Positions 16,178 to 26,628 of a stretch of DNA of 64,000 nt are shown in pieces (position 1 is the stretch's first letter; each line of letters begins with the position of its first letter). Origin of the DNA: Pseudomonadota bacterium. GTDB lineage: Bacteria > Pseudomonadota > Alphaproteobacteria > Rhizobiales > Xanthobacteraceae. The notes under the pieces are model-generated. The model was not told where the DNA came from. It did no database searches and was given only the letters and a program-made list of their open reading frames with translations. The DNA lies in the NCBI GenBank assembly GCA_023404705.1, contig JAEYAU010000234.1, forward strand, positions 1-64,000, given 5' to 3'. The position numbers and the translations under genes are program-made.

Positions 16178-16309
16178 GGTGCGGAACAAGCTGCTGCCCT
16201 GCAAAGAGCAGCCTTTGCTCGCTTTTGGGACTGGAAAACCTGTTGAGGCGGGCCTAGGGGTCGTGCTCACATGATCCTCAAGCAACAGGATCAAACGAGG
16301 GGACCGTTC

Positions 16310-17821
16310 ATGAAACATGCCGCCTTGGCATTCACGGTTGCGGCGATGATCGCCGCAACTCCGGCCCACGCCGACAAGAAGGACGGCACGGTCCGTTTCG
16401 CCTACGACCAGGTGCTGGAGAACATCGATCCGTTCTACAACAACGTGCGTCTCGGCGTGATGATGACCCAGCACGTATGGGACACGCTGATCTACCGCGA
16501 TCCGGCGACCAACGAGTACAAGCCTTACCTTGCGACATCCTGGAAGTGGGTCGACGATCTCACGCTCGAGCTTGAGCTGCGCCAGGGCATCAAATTCCAC
16601 AATGGCGAGGAGTTCGACGCCGACGACGTGGTGTTCACCATCAACTACGTCTCGGACCCGGCTAACAAGGCGGTGGCGCAGCAGAACATCAGCTGGCTCG
16701 ACAAGGCCGAGAAGGTCGACAAGTACAAGGTGCGGATCAAGGCGAAGCGCAATTTCCCCGCCGCGATCGAATATCTGGCGACCGTCATCGCGATCCATCC
16801 GAACGAGTATTACGCCAAGGTCGGCCCCAAGGGCATGAATGAGAAGCCGGTCGGCTCCGGCCCGTTCAAGGTGACCGAGCACATCGTCGGCAAGACGATC
16901 CGGCTCGAGCGCAACAAGGACTACTGGAAGGGCGCGCCTAAGCCGGTGCCGAGTGTGGAGCGCGTCGAGATCCGCATGATCCCGGACCGGCAGACGCAGG
17001 TCGCCGAGATGCTCTCGGGCGGCCTCGACCTGATCATGAACGTGCCGGTCGAGCAGGCGCAGCAGCTCAAGGCGGCGCCGAACCTCGCGGTGACCTCGGG
17101 CGGCACCATGCGCATCGTGTTCCTGTTGTTCAACGCGGGCGAGCACGCGCCGGCGGCGGCGCTCAAGGATATTCGCGTGCGCCGCGCCATCGCGCATGCG
17201 ATCGATCGTGACACCATGGCGAAGCAGCTCGTCGGCGAAGGCGTACTGCCGATCAACACGATCTGCTTCCCGGCGCAGTTCGGCTGCACCGATGAGGGCG
17301 CGCCGCGCTACGCCTACGATCCCGCGAAAGCCAAGGCACTGCTCGCCGAAGCGGGCTTTGCCAACGGCCTCAACCTCGACCTGTTCGGCTATCGCGAGCG
17401 GCAGCAGACCGAGGCCATGGTCAACTATCTGCGCGCCGTGGGCATCCGCGCCGACCTGAAGTTCATGCAGTATGCCGCGATGCGCGAGCAGCACCGGGCG
17501 AACAAGGTGGCGGCATCGCACCAGACCTGGGGCTCGTTCAACATCATGGACACCTCGGCGTCGACCTCGGCCTACTTCAAGGGGATCGACGACGACATGA
17601 CGAAGGATCCCGAGATCATCGCCCTCCTGCAGAAGGGCGACAGCAGCGTGGATCCGGCCGTGCGTAAGGACGCTTACAAGAAGGCGCTCACGTTGATTGC
17701 CGAGCGCGCCTATGCGGTGCCGCTCTACGCGCTCACGACCTACTACGTCCTCAACAAGGATCTCGATTTCAAGGCCCATCCGGACGAGATGCCCCGCTTC
17801 TGGGAGATGAAGTGGAAGTAA
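16310..17821 (+). CDS. ABC transporter substrate-binding protein, family 5 (peptide/oligopeptide type)
   Basis: 503 residues from the ATG at 16310; GAGGGG nine bases upstream supports it over an in-frame ATG at 16271. The signal peptide is AALAFTVAAMIAATPAHA, cleaved near residue 22. The family 5 layout is clear: TSWKWVDDLTLELELRQGIKFHNGEEFDADDVVFT, then GSGPFKVTEHIVGKTIRLERN and VRRAIAHAIDRD. It feeds dipeptides or similar compounds to the permeases encoded immediately downstream (15-base gap). Gene order with a gamma-glutamyltransferase homologue and an M20 peptidase suggests small modified peptides. Confidence 0.9.
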   Translation: MKHAALAFTVAAMIAATPAHADKKDGTVRFAYDQVLENIDPFYNNVRLGVMMTQHVWDTLIYRDPATNEYKPYLATSWKWVDDLTLELELRQGIKFHNGEEFDADDVVFTINYVSDPANKAVAQQNISWLDKAEKVDKYKVRIKAKRNFPAAIEYLATVIAIHPNEYYAKVGPKGMNEKPVGSGPFKVTEHIVGKTIRLERNKDYWKGAPKPVPSVERVEIRMIPDRQTQVAEMLSGGLDLIMNVPVEQAQQLKAAPNLAVTSGGTMRIVFLLFNAGEHAPAAALKDIRVRRAIAHAIDRDTMAKQLVGEGVLPINTICFPAQFGCTDEGAPRYAYDPAKAKALLAEAGFANGLNLDLFGYRERQQTEAMVNYLRAVGIRADLKFMQYAAMREQHRANKVAASHQTWGSFNIMDTSASTSAYFKGIDDDMTKDPEIIALLQKGDSSVDPAVRKDAYKKALTLIAERAYAVPLYALTTYYVLNKDLDFKAHPDEMPRFWEMKWK

Positions 17822-17836
17822 GCGAAGAGTGAGGCC

Positions 17837-18757
17837 GTGCTGACCTATGCGCTGAAACGGCTCGGACTGGCGCTGCTCGTTGCCTTCCTGGTCTCGGCGG
17901 CCGCCTTCCTTCTGCTGCGGCTCTCCGGCGATCCCGCGCTTGCGATCGCCGGAGAAGGCGCGCGCGACGAGGACATCGCGCTGGTGCGGCAGACCTACGG
18001 TCTCGATCGTCCGCTGATGATCCAGTATTTCGACTGGCTGCTGAAAACGCTGGCGGGCAATCTCGGGCAGTCGCTCTACTTCAAGACCGATGTCGCGGCG
18101 CTGGTCGCCGACAAGCTGCCGACCACCTTCATCATCGGCGGCCTCGCGATCCTGTTTGCGCTCGCGCTCTCCATCCCGCTCGGCGTGCTGGCCGCCGTCT
18201 ATGCGGGAAGCTGGATCGACCGGGTCGCACTCACCATCGCGGTGGCGGGCCAGGCGCTGCCGAACTTCTTCTTCGCCCTCGTGCTGATGATGGTGTTTTC
18301 GATCTGGCTGCGCTGGCTGCCGGTCTCGGGCTCGGACAGCTGGGCGCATTACGTGATGCCCACCATCGCGCTCGGCTATTACGTGACGCCGCCGCTGATG
18401 CGGCTGGTGCGCGCCGGCATGATCGAGGTGCTCGGCTCGGACTACATCCGCACGGCGCGCGCCAAGGGCCTCTCGTCGACCAGCGTGATCTTCAAGCACG
18501 GGCTGCGCAATGCGCTGATCCCGGTGGTGGCGCTCACCGCCGTGCAGCTCGGCTTCCTGCTCGGCGGCTCGATCATCATCGAGACGATCTTCGCCCTCGA
18601 TGGGCTCGGCTATCTCGCGTACCAGTCGATCACGCATAAGGATTTCCCGGTCACGCAGGCCGTGCTGCTGCTGCTCTCCGTCATTTATGTACTGCTCACG
18701 CTGATCGCCGACCTGTGTAATGCGCTGCTCGATCCGCGCATGAGGCTGGCGCGATGA
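17837..18757 (+). CDS. ABC peptide-type transporter permease, DppB family
   Basis: 306 residues with six membrane segments. The N-terminal LKRLGLALLVAFLVSAAAFLLLRLSGDPA is typical of DppB/OppB proteins, and the EAA-type loop is YIRTARAKGLSSTSVIFKHGLRNALIPV. The stop overlaps the next permease start (ATGA at 18754-18757). It forms the inner-membrane channel with the DppC-type partner. Confidence 0.92.
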   Translation: MLTYALKRLGLALLVAFLVSAAAFLLLRLSGDPALAIAGEGARDEDIALVRQTYGLDRPLMIQYFDWLLKTLAGNLGQSLYFKTDVAALVADKLPTTFIIGGLAILFALALSIPLGVLAAVYAGSWIDRVALTIAVAGQALPNFFFALVLMMVFSIWLRWLPVSGSDSWAHYVMPTIALGYYVTPPLMRLVRAGMIEVLGSDYIRTARAKGLSSTSVIFKHGLRNALIPVVALTAVQLGFLLGGSIIIETIFALDGLGYLAYQSITHKDFPVTQAVLLLLSVIYVLLTLIADLCNALLDPRMRLAR

Positions 18758-19643
18758 GCCTCGAGGTCGCGATCCCGGTCGAACGTGCGGTCCCGGCCGG
18801 GCCTTCGATGCTGGCGCGCATCCTGGCGCATCGCGGGCTCACCCTCGGCCTGCTGCTGGTCGGGGCCGTCGTGTTCATCGCGCTGTTCGCGCCGCTTCTC
18901 GCGCCGCACGACCCCTATGCGCAGGACCTGATGCGCCGGCTGGTGCCGCCGATCTGGCACGAGAAGGGCAACTGGCTCAATCCGCTCGGCACTGACAATC
19001 TCGGCCGCGACTATCTCTCGCGCGTGCTCTACGGCGCGCAGATCTCGCTGCTGATCGGCTTCTCGGTGATGCTGATCTCGGGTCTGATCGGCGCGACGCT
19101 CGGCCTCGTCGCGGGCTATTTCGGCGGCCGCATCGATTGGTTCGCGAGCCTGATCATCACGACGCGGCTCGCCATGCCGGTGGTGCTGGTGGCGCTCGCC
19201 GTGGTCGCGACCATCGGCGGCTCGCTGACCATCGTGATCCTCACGCTCGGCTTCCTCAAATGGGACCGCTTCGCGGTCGTGATGCGCAGCGCGACGCAGC
19301 AAGTGCGCGGCCTCGACTATGTGGCGGCCGCGGAGGCCGCCGGCGCCTCGCGGCTTCGCATCGTACTGGGCGAGATTCTGCCGAATGTCGTGCCGCACCT
19401 GATCGTGGTCGCGACCGTGGAGGCCGGCAGCGCGATCCTGCTCGAAGCCGCGCTCTCGTTCCTCGGGCTCGGCGTGCAGCCGCCGCTGCCGTCTTGGGGG
19501 CTGATGATCGCCGAAGCAAAGACCTTCATGTTCTTCTCGTTCTGGCTGATCGCCATTCCGGGCGCCGCGCTGGCCCTGCTGGTGCTCGGCATCAACATGG
19601 TGGGCGACGGCTTGCGCGACGTGTTCGCGCCGGACGGTCGCGC

Positions 19644-19647
<4 letters not shown>
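18754..19647 (+). CDS. ABC peptide-type transporter permease, DppC family
   Basis: 297 residues. A cytoplasmic N-terminal tail precedes the first span (LGLLLVGAVVFIALFAPLLAPHDP), followed by the LGTDNLGRDYLSRVLYGAQ signature of the DppC/OppC group and an EAA loop (DYVAAAEAAGASRLRIVLGEILPN). Both ends overlap neighbouring genes by four bases, so the permease-ATPase block is one tightly coupled transcript. Confidence 0.92.
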
Positions 19648-20620
<973 letters not shown>

Positions 20621-20624
<4 letters not shown>

Positions 20625-21589
20625 GCACCGTGATCGAAGCCCGCGACGTGACGCGCACCTTCGATCTGGGCGGCGGCCTGTTCGGCAAGCGCTCCAAGCT
20701 GCAGGCCGTGGCCGGCGTCAACCTCGCGGTCGAGAAAGGCGAGGTGCTGGCGATCGTCGGCGAGTCCGGCTCGGGCAAGTCCACGCTCGCGCGCATGCTG
20801 CTCGGCCTCCTGCCGCCGTCCTCGGGCACCATCCGCGTGGCCGGCGACGACATCACGCGCGTGCCGCGGCGCGAGCTCGCGCGGCGCATGCAGCCCGTGT
20901 TCCAGGATCCTTACTCCTCGCTCAATCCGCGCCGGCGCGTCGCCTCGATCGTGGCGCTGCCGCTCGCCGTGCAAGGGATCGGCCCGGGCGAGCAACGGCG
21001 CGCACGGGCGATCGCGGCGCTGGACAAGGTCGGCCTGCCGGCGCGCTACGCGGACAGCTATCCGAGCCAGCTTTCGGGCGGTCAGCGCCAGCGCGTCGCG
21101 ATCGCGCGCGCGCTCGTCACCGAGCCCGAGATCGTCATCTGCGACGAGCCGACCTCCGCGCTCGATGTCTCGGTGCAGGCGCAGATCCTCAATCTGCTGA
21201 TCGACCTGCGCCAGGACCTCGGCCTCACTTACGTGTTCATCAGCCACAATCTCGCGGTGGTCGAGCACCTCGCGACGCGCGTCGCCGTGATGTATCTCGG
21301 CCGCATCGTCGAGCTCGCCCCGGCCGCGAAACTGTTTACGCGGCCGCAGCATCCCTACACGCGGGCGCTGCTCGCTTCGGTGCTCACGCCCGAGCCCGGC
21401 CTCGGCATTCCGGACACGCGGCTCGGCGCATCGGCCCCCGATCCCGTGAACCCGCCGAGCGGCTGCGCCTTCCATCCGCGCTGTCCGCAGGCGATCGACC
21501 GCTGCCGCATGGAAGCTCCGCCGGTCGTGCGGGTCGACGATGGATTTGTCGCGTGTCATCTTGCGACGCCCTCCACCCTCGCATCCTGA
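20621..21589 (+). CDS. ABC peptide-type transporter ATP-binding protein, DppF family
   Basis: 322 residues. Walker A is GESGSGKST, the Q-loop region is QPVFQDPYSSLNPR, the signature is LSGGQRQRVAIARAL and Walker B is IVICDEPTSALDVS. The C-terminal Cys motif is FHPRCPQAIDRC. It pairs with the DppD-type ATPase. The gap to the gamma-glutamyltransferase homologue is 12 bases, so the enzymes downstream are in the same operon. Confidence 0.92.
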
Positions 21590-21601
21590 ACGATTTCACA
21601 C

Positions 21602-23200
21602 ATGCCCATCGTTGCGGATTCCCTGTCGCCGAACCTGTCGCGCCAGCGTCAGGTGAGAAAGCCGTCCGTGCGCTCGCGCGGCGGCATCGTGGTCTCGCAG
21701 AACCGGGTCGCCGCCGAGATCGGCGCGCGCGTGCTGAAGGAGGGCGGGCACGCGGTCGATGCCGCGGTCGCGACCGCGCTGGCCGTCGGCGTGGTCGAGC
21801 CGTGGATGAGCGGCATCGGCGGCGTCGGCGGTGCGCTGGTCTACGAAGCGAAGACCGGCAAGGTGACGGCGTTCGATTTCGGCGGCCGCTCGCCGGCTGC
21901 GCTCGATCCGAACGACTTCCCGCTGATGGGCGGCGCCGACGACGATCTGTTCGGCTGGCCCGCCGTGAAGGACGGCCGCAACGTGGTCGGCCCGCGCGCG
22001 GTTGCGATCCCGAGCGAGCCCGCAGGCCTCGATCGCCTGCATCGCATGTTCGGCCGCAAGAGCTGGCGCGATCTTGTTGCGCCGGCCGTTCGCCTCGCTG
22101 AAGAGGGCCCGGTCGTCGACTGGCATACGACGCTGATCATCGGCACCGCCGTCGCGGATCTCGCCAAGGATCCGGGCGCGCGCAAGCGCTTCCTGCCGGG
22201 CGACAACCCGCCGGTGCCGCCCGGCGCCACCGCCGCAAACCCGGTCGCGCGCATGCCGATGCCGGAGCTCGCACGCACGCTGAAGGCGCTCGCCGAAGAG
22301 GGCGCGGGCGCGCTCTATCGCGGGCCGCTGGCGCGCGCGATCGCCGAGGACATCCAGCAGATGGGGGGCTATCTCGCGGAGAGCGATCTCGCGAAATACG
22401 AGCCGATCGTCGCGGAGCCGCTCGCGGTGCCGTACCGCGATCACATGATCCATGTGCTGCCGGAGCTGAGCGGCGGGCCGACGCTCGCGGTCGCCTATGC
22501 GGACTTGCGCAAGCGGCGCACGGCCGTCGCGAAGGCGCCGGACGGCCAGACCTTCGTCGACTACGCGGCGGCGTTGAAGACCGGGTGGGTCGACCGCTTC
22601 AAGCGCCTCGGCGATGCGGGCGAGCGCTCGGCGCCGACCTGCACGACGCATCTCTGCGTGGTGGACCGCGAGGGCAATGTGGTCACGCTGACGCAGACGC
22701 TGCTCTCGCTGTTCGGCTCGCGCATCGTGCTGCCGCAGAGCGGCATCCTGATGAACAACGGCATCAACTGGTTCGATCCGCGGCCGGGCGGGCCGAACTC
22801 GATCGCGCCGGATCGCCGCGTGCTCGCGAATTACGCACCCGCGATCATGATCGGCCGGCACGAGACGATCGGCATCGGCGGATGCGGCGGGCGCAAGATC
22901 CTGCCGGCGGTGTTCCAGCTCCTCGCGATGTGCGCCGAGTTCGGCTTCGATCTCGACCGCGCGTTTCACGAGCCGCGCATCGACGTGTCGGGCGGCGAGC
23001 GCGTGGTGGTGGACCGGCGCATGGCGCCGGAGACGCTCGAGGCGCTCGCGAAGGCCTACGACATCGTGATGGCGGAGCCGCTCGTCTACACGAACCCCTA
23101 TACGATCGCGGGCGCCGTGCGGCGTGCCGGCGATCTCAATGAAGGCGCGACCGAGCCGGAACATCCCTGGTCCGAGGCCGTCGCCGAGGATCAGGTGTGA
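21602..23200 (+). CDS. Gamma-glutamyltransferase-family protein without signal peptide
   Basis: 532 residues. The family core starts at GGIVVSQNRVAAEIGARVLKEGGHAVDAAVA. The autoprocessing nucleophile is expected to be T348 in CTTHLCVVD, which would split the chain into subunits of about 347 and 185 residues; the downstream SGILMNNGINWFDP also fits. Most GGTs are periplasmic, but here no export signal is visible, so it may act in the cytoplasm on imported gamma-glutamyl or related amides. It sits between a peptide ABC transporter and an M20 peptidase. Substrate specificity within this Ntn-hydrolase family is broad (GGT, cephalosporin acylase), so the activity is uncertain. Confidence 0.85.
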   Translation: MPIVADSLSPNLSRQRQVRKPSVRSRGGIVVSQNRVAAEIGARVLKEGGHAVDAAVATALAVGVVEPWMSGIGGVGGALVYEAKTGKVTAFDFGGRSPAALDPNDFPLMGGADDDLFGWPAVKDGRNVVGPRAVAIPSEPAGLDRLHRMFGRKSWRDLVAPAVRLAEEGPVVDWHTTLIIGTAVADLAKDPGARKRFLPGDNPPVPPGATAANPVARMPMPELARTLKALAEEGAGALYRGPLARAIAEDIQQMGGYLAESDLAKYEPIVAEPLAVPYRDHMIHVLPELSGGPTLAVAYADLRKRRTAVAKAPDGQTFVDYAAALKTGWVDRFKRLGDAGERSAPTCTTHLCVVDREGNVVTLTQTLLSLFGSRIVLPQSGILMNNGINWFDPRPGGPNSIAPDRRVLANYAPAIMIGRHETIGIGGCGGRKILPAVFQLLAMCAEFGFDLDRAFHEPRIDVSGGERVVVDRRMAPETLEALAKAYDIVMAEPLVYTNPYTIAGAVRRAGDLNEGATEPEHPWSEAVAEDQV

Positions 23201-23212
23201 GCATGAATGATA

Positions 23213-23299
23213 CTCCGTTCGTGCCCGCGCAAGCGGGCATCCAGGGCCGCACGCTCCTGCGCGCCATTCTGGGTCCCCGCTTTCGCGGAGACGAACGGG
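23213..23299. repeat. Dispersed palindromic repeat, copy 1
   Basis: An 87-base element begins CTCCGTTCGTGCCCGCG and ends GCGGAGACGAACGG, so its ends are imperfect inverted repeats. Inside, CCCGCGCAAGCGGG forms a hairpin. A second copy with the same ends and the same GCGGGCATCCAGGGCCGC core lies at 48189-48272. The element fills the gap between two genes of the same operon, and its forward translation gives PRKRASR...WVPAFAETN, a stretch often wrongly annotated as protein in this group of bacteria (recalled, not checked). Confidence 0.85.
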
Positions 23300-23329
23300 G
23301 GTGGAAGCATCTTGACCGGAGTTGCTGAT

Positions 23330-24715
23330 ATGAGCCGGGCCGAAGCGATCGCCAAAGCCGAGCAGTATTTCGACAGCGGCGCGCTGAAGACCGATCTCGC
23401 GCGCCGCGTCGCGATGCCGACCGAGAGCCAGAACCCGGAGCGCGCTCCGGTGCTCGACCAGTATGTCGAGCGCGAGATGGTGCCGGCGCTCGAGAAGCTC
23501 GGCTTCACGTGCCGGCTCTTGCGCCATCCGCGCGCGAAGGGGCCGTTCCTGTTCGCCGAGCGCAACGAGGGCGCGGACCTTACGGTGTTCGGCTATGGCC
23601 ACGGCGATGTGATCCGCGGGCTCGACGATGGCTGGAAGCAGGGGCTCTCGCCCTGGAAACTCACGGAAGTCGGCGACCGCTGGTACGGCCGCGGCGTGGT
23701 CGACAACAAGGGCCAGCACACGATCAACATCGCGGCGCTCGATGCGGTGCTGCAGACGCGCGGCAAGCTTGGCTTCAACGCGAAGTATCTGATCGAGATG
23801 GGCGAGGAGATGGGCTCGCCGGGTCTGCGTGAGCTCTGCGCGGATCAGACGGATCTGTTCAAGGCCGACATCCTGGTCGCCTCCGACGGGCCGCGCCTCA
23901 ATGCCGAGCGGCCGACGATCTTCCTCGGCGCGCGCGGCGGCGTCACCTTCGACATGACGATCGATGCGCGCGAGGGTGGGCATCACTCGGGCAACTGGGG
24001 TGGCATTCTTTCGGATCCCGCGATCCAGCTCGCGCATGCGATCGCCTCGATCACGTCGCCGACCGGGCAGATTCGCATCCACGAATGGGTGCCGAAGGAA
24101 ATCCCGGAGTCGGTGCGCCGCGTGCTCGCCGATGTCGAGGTGGACGGTGGACCGGACGGCCCGCAGATCGACCCGAACTGGGGCGAGCCCGGTCTGACGC
24201 GCGCGGAGCAGGTGATCGCCTGGTGCTCGTTCGATGTGCTGGCGTTCAAGGCCGGCAATCCGGAGACGCCGGTGAATGCCGTTCCCCCGAAAGCCTGGGC
24301 GCGCTGCCAGCTGCGCTTCGTGGTCGGCATCGATGCGGACGACGTGCTGCCGGCGCTGCGGCGGCATCTCGTGCGGCACGGCTTCCCGATGGTGCAGGTC
24401 GAGAAGAGCCGCGACGAGGTGTTTCGCGCGACGCGTCTCGATCCCGACGACGCCTGGGTGAAATACGCCGCGGCTTCGATCGCGCGCACGACCAACAAGC
24501 CGCCCGCGATCCTGCCGAACCTCGGCGGCTCGCTGCCGAACGACATCTTCACCGAGATCCTCGGCCTGAAGACCATCTGGGTGCCGCACTCCTATCCGGG
24601 CTGCTCGCAGCACGCGCCGAACGAGCACCTGCCGGTCGCGATCGCGCGCGAAGGGCTCGCCGTGATGGCGGGGCTCTACTGGGACCTCGGCGAGAAGACG
24701 GGGCGTCCGGCATAG
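23330..24715 (+). CDS. M20-family metallopeptidase
   Basis: 461 residues from the ATG at 23330. An in-frame start at 23207 is rejected because it would translate the repeat element. Metal-binding motifs of the M20 clan are visible: GHGDV (His, Asp), RGVVDNKGQ (bridging Asp), EMGEEMGS (catalytic Glu and metal Glu), VASDG and the late PGCSQHAPNEH with a metal His. The family cleaves dipeptides or N-acyl amino acids. Together with the peptide transporter and the GGT homologue it would complete hydrolysis of an imported peptide-like compound in the cytoplasm. Confidence 0.88.
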   Translation: MSRAEAIAKAEQYFDSGALKTDLARRVAMPTESQNPERAPVLDQYVEREMVPALEKLGFTCRLLRHPRAKGPFLFAERNEGADLTVFGYGHGDVIRGLDDGWKQGLSPWKLTEVGDRWYGRGVVDNKGQHTINIAALDAVLQTRGKLGFNAKYLIEMGEEMGSPGLRELCADQTDLFKADILVASDGPRLNAERPTIFLGARGGVTFDMTIDAREGGHHSGNWGGILSDPAIQLAHAIASITSPTGQIRIHEWVPKEIPESVRRVLADVEVDGGPDGPQIDPNWGEPGLTRAEQVIAWCSFDVLAFKAGNPETPVNAVPPKAWARCQLRFVVGIDADDVLPALRRHLVRHGFPMVQVEKSRDEVFRATRLDPDDAWVKYAAASIARTTNKPPAILPNLGGSLPNDIFTEILGLKTIWVPHSYPGCSQHAPNEHLPVAIAREGLAVMAGLYWDLGEKTGRPA

Positions 24716-25225
24716 AAGCATGAGCTTTCGCTCCCGCGGCGCGTTGCGCCCGGGGGGATGTGATGTTGCTCCCATGAAGGGAGGCGGAGCGCCGAGACGG
24801 CGCGGGTCCACATACGGCGGACCCAAGGTGGCCGGGGTTTCCCCGGCCGGGGCTGCGCAAGACGTGCGCTGCCCAGGGGTCCATGACGCGAACCCCTTGC
24901 GCCTCTCGGCGCTCCACCGCGGCATTTTTCGGTCGGGCCGCTCTTCCGGGTCGAGCCTGGGCTCGACCGATCCAGCTGAACTCACCAGCAGACGGTCGTA
25001 ATGCCGCCGGTCGTTGGTTCCCGATTCCGCCCGGGAGCCCGGGTTACCAGCCCGAGCCCGCAGGGACCGCTCTCCTGCTCCATCGCGGCGGTACCGGTGA
25101 CGCCCCTCGCGAGCAGGACTGATGCGACTATGCCCTTACGGATTTCGGAAAGCAAGAAAAATAGATCCTGGTTTTCAGAAATGCGCCAAGCATAATGGCG
25201 GGACGGGTGCCGGGCGGAAATTCTT
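24716..25225. other. 510-base convergent intergenic region full of hairpins, no gene
   Basis: This lies between two convergent genes. No reading frame resembles a protein. It contains consecutive inverted repeats: GGCGC/GCGCC at 24738-24750, CTCCC/GGGAG at 24769-24783, the nested element at 24786-24915, a 9-bp arm pair at 24949-24968, CCCGGG/CCCGGG at 25030-25043 and CCTGCTC/GAGCAGG at 25074-25117. After about 25120 the sequence is plainer and more AT-rich and shows nothing I recognise. It may be a mosaic of palindromic repeats or a transcribed structured RNA. Confidence 0.6.
24786..24929 (+). ncRNA. Candidate structured RNA or complex palindromic element (multibranch fold)
   Basis: Bases 24786-24803 pair with 24899-24915 over 17 base pairs with one bulged C at 24798. 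Inside this closing stem lie four hairpins: GGGTCC/GGACCC at 24804-24824, GGCCGGGG/CCCCGGCC with a TTT loop at 24830-24848, GCGCA/TGCGC at 24855-24869 and AGGGGT/ACCCCT at 24875-24897. A run of five T follows at 24925-24929. The fold resembles a four-armed RNA ending in a terminator-like tail on the plus strand. It matches no RNA family I know. The alternative is a DNA-level palindromic repeat; strand is chosen from the T-run only. Confidence 0.4.
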
Positions 25226-25873
25226 CTAATCGGCAACGGGACCGAGGCTCGCCAGATAGGCCGCGACGGCCTCGACCTCGCGGGCACTCATCGCCTGTGC
25301 GACGCGTGCCATGATCCGGTCCGGGTCGTTCGTGCGCTTGCCTTCCTGCCACAGCCGCAACTGCCGCGCGGTGTAGGACGCGGGTTGCGCGGCGAGCGCG
25401 GGCGCCGCGTTCGTGCCGCGGGCTTGCGGGCCATGGCAGTCGATACAAGCCTGCACGCGTGCCGATCCGATCGCGTAAAGCGCGGCGCCGTCCTGCAGGT
25501 GCGCGGGATCGTAACGCAGCGCGGCCGGCGTGCTGCGTGCGAGCCGCGCATAGTGGAGCGAGACGGCGCGGCGGTCCGCCGGACTGAGCGCACGCGCAAT
25601 CTCGCTCATCGCCGGATCGTGCCGCGCCTGCGACGCATAGTCGTCGAGCTGACGCACGAGATAGTCCGCATCGATCCTGGCGAGTGCAGGCGTGCCGCTC
25701 TCGGCCTGGCCGCCGCCGTCGATGCCGTGACACGTGAAGCAGGCGGAGCGTTGGCCGCCAGGTCCGCCGCCCGCCGCGATCAGCGCACCGCGTTCGCGCT
25801 CCTGTGCTGCGGCAGGCAGCACGCAGAGTGCGACAAACAGGGCCGTGCTGGACAGGCGCGCGAGGCGGAACAT
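25226..25873 (-). CDS. Diheme cytochrome c (c4/c553 type), periplasmic
   Basis: 215 residues from the ATG at 25873, chosen because it begins a clean signal peptide (FRLARLSSTALFVALCVLPAAAQ); longer frames give a poor N-terminus. Two CxxCH heme sites are present, CFTCH at 45-49 and CIDCH at 143-147, in duplicated domains with methionine candidates such as DPAMSEIARAL and MSAREVEAVAAYL. It carries electrons in the periplasm. It is divergent from a second diheme cytochrome that heads the caa3 oxidase operon, so the two probably serve the same electron route. The start is less certain because GGGAG abuts the ATG. Confidence 0.82.
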   Translation of the reverse strand: MFRLARLSSTALFVALCVLPAAAQERERGALIAAGGGPGGQRSACFTCHGIDGGGQAESGTPALARIDADYLVRQLDDYASQARHDPAMSEIARALSPADRRAVSLHYARLARSTPAALRYDPAHLQDGAALYAIGSARVQACIDCHGPQARGTNAAPALAAQPASYTARQLRLWQEGKRTNDPDRIMARVAQAMSAREVEAVAAYLASLGPVAD

Positions 25874-25965
25874 CTCCCACACTAAAGCATTACCGTCGCG
25901 CCCAGGTTCCATTGGATGAAGCCTCGCAATTCTTCCTCGCGGGGTCGCGCGTAACCGGACCCGAG

Positions 25966-26628
25966 ATGGAACGCATTCTCCTCGCTCTTGTGCTGCTCGG
26001 TTGGTCATCCCTCGCATATGCGCAAGCGGATGCGGAGCGCGGTCGTGCGATCGCGATGGGCGGCAGCGGTGCGCCGCGCAGCGCGTGCCACACCTGTCAC
26101 GGACCGAACGGTGAGGGCGATGGATCCGGCGCCTTTCCGCGGCTTACCGGTCAATCCGCCTGGTATCTCTACAAGCAGCTCAAAGACTATGCGTCGGGCA
26201 CACGCACGAACGACGTGATGTCACCGATCGCCAAGGCGCTCGCCGATCAGGATGCGCAGGACGTCGCGGCCTTCTACGCGGCGCAGACCGCCGCCGTACC
26301 GGGCGGCGCGCGTGAAGCCGATGCGCAGCTCCTGCAGCGCGGCGGCGCCATCGCGGCGCAAGGCTTGCGCGAGAAGGGCGTCGAGGCCTGCGTCAATTGC
26401 CACGGCGCCGCCGGCGAAGGTATGCCGCCGAGCTCGCCCGCGCTCGCGGGCCAGTTCGCGCCCTACACGGAGCTGCAATTCCGCTTCTGGAAAGAGGGCC
26501 TGCGGCGCAACAGTCCGTTGGGCGTGATGGAGCACATCGCGCGGCAGCTCACGGACGATGAGGTGCGCGCGCTCGCGGTCTACTACGCGGCGCTGCCGCT
26601 GCCCAACCGGCAAGCGACCTCGCGATGA
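25966..26628 (+). CDS. Diheme cytochrome c, periplasmic
   Basis: 220 residues starting at MERILLALVLLGWSSLAYAQ, a Sec signal peptide cleaved after AYA. Heme sites are CHTCH at 41-45 and CVNCH at 142-146, again in duplicated class I domains with MSPIAKAL and MEHIARQL as likely axial-Met regions. It starts an operon running through the oxidase subunits, overlapping the next cytochrome gene by four bases. It probably passes electrons to the caa3 oxidase. Confidence 0.85.
   Translation: MERILLALVLLGWSSLAYAQADAERGRAIAMGGSGAPRSACHTCHGPNGEGDGSGAFPRLTGQSAWYLYKQLKDYASGTRTNDVMSPIAKALADQDAQDVAAFYAAQTAAVPGGAREADAQLLQRGGAIAAQGLREKGVEACVNCHGAAGEGMPPSSPALAGQFAPYTELQFRFWKEGLRRNSPLGVMEHIARQLTDDEVRALAVYYAALPLPNRQATSR

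Noticed and set aside
16178..16309. Sigma-54 promoter before the peptide transporter operon
   Set aside because: CTGGAAAACCTGTTG does not give the required GG/GC spacing; no enhancer-binding regulator is nearby.
12812..18637. A very long open frame on the minus strand
   Set aside because: Its product is Arg/His/Asp-rich and mirrors the codon bias of the plus-strand genes. It spans rmlB, the agmatinase, the Lrp gene and the transporter genes, all of which have real motifs.
23207..23329. N-terminal extension of the M20 peptidase
   Set aside because: It translates the dispersed palindromic repeat into the typical spurious PRKRASR...AFAETN peptide; the ATG at 23330 gives a normal family start.
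21596..24985. Another long minus-strand frame across the GGT and M20 genes
   Set aside because: Antisense artefact of high GC at third positions; no protein family features, and it crosses the repeat and the hairpin region.
24720..25122. Short plus-strand frames in the hairpin region
   Set aside because: They are interrupted by the hairpin arms, have no ribosome binding sites and give Gly/Ser/Arg-rich nonsense.
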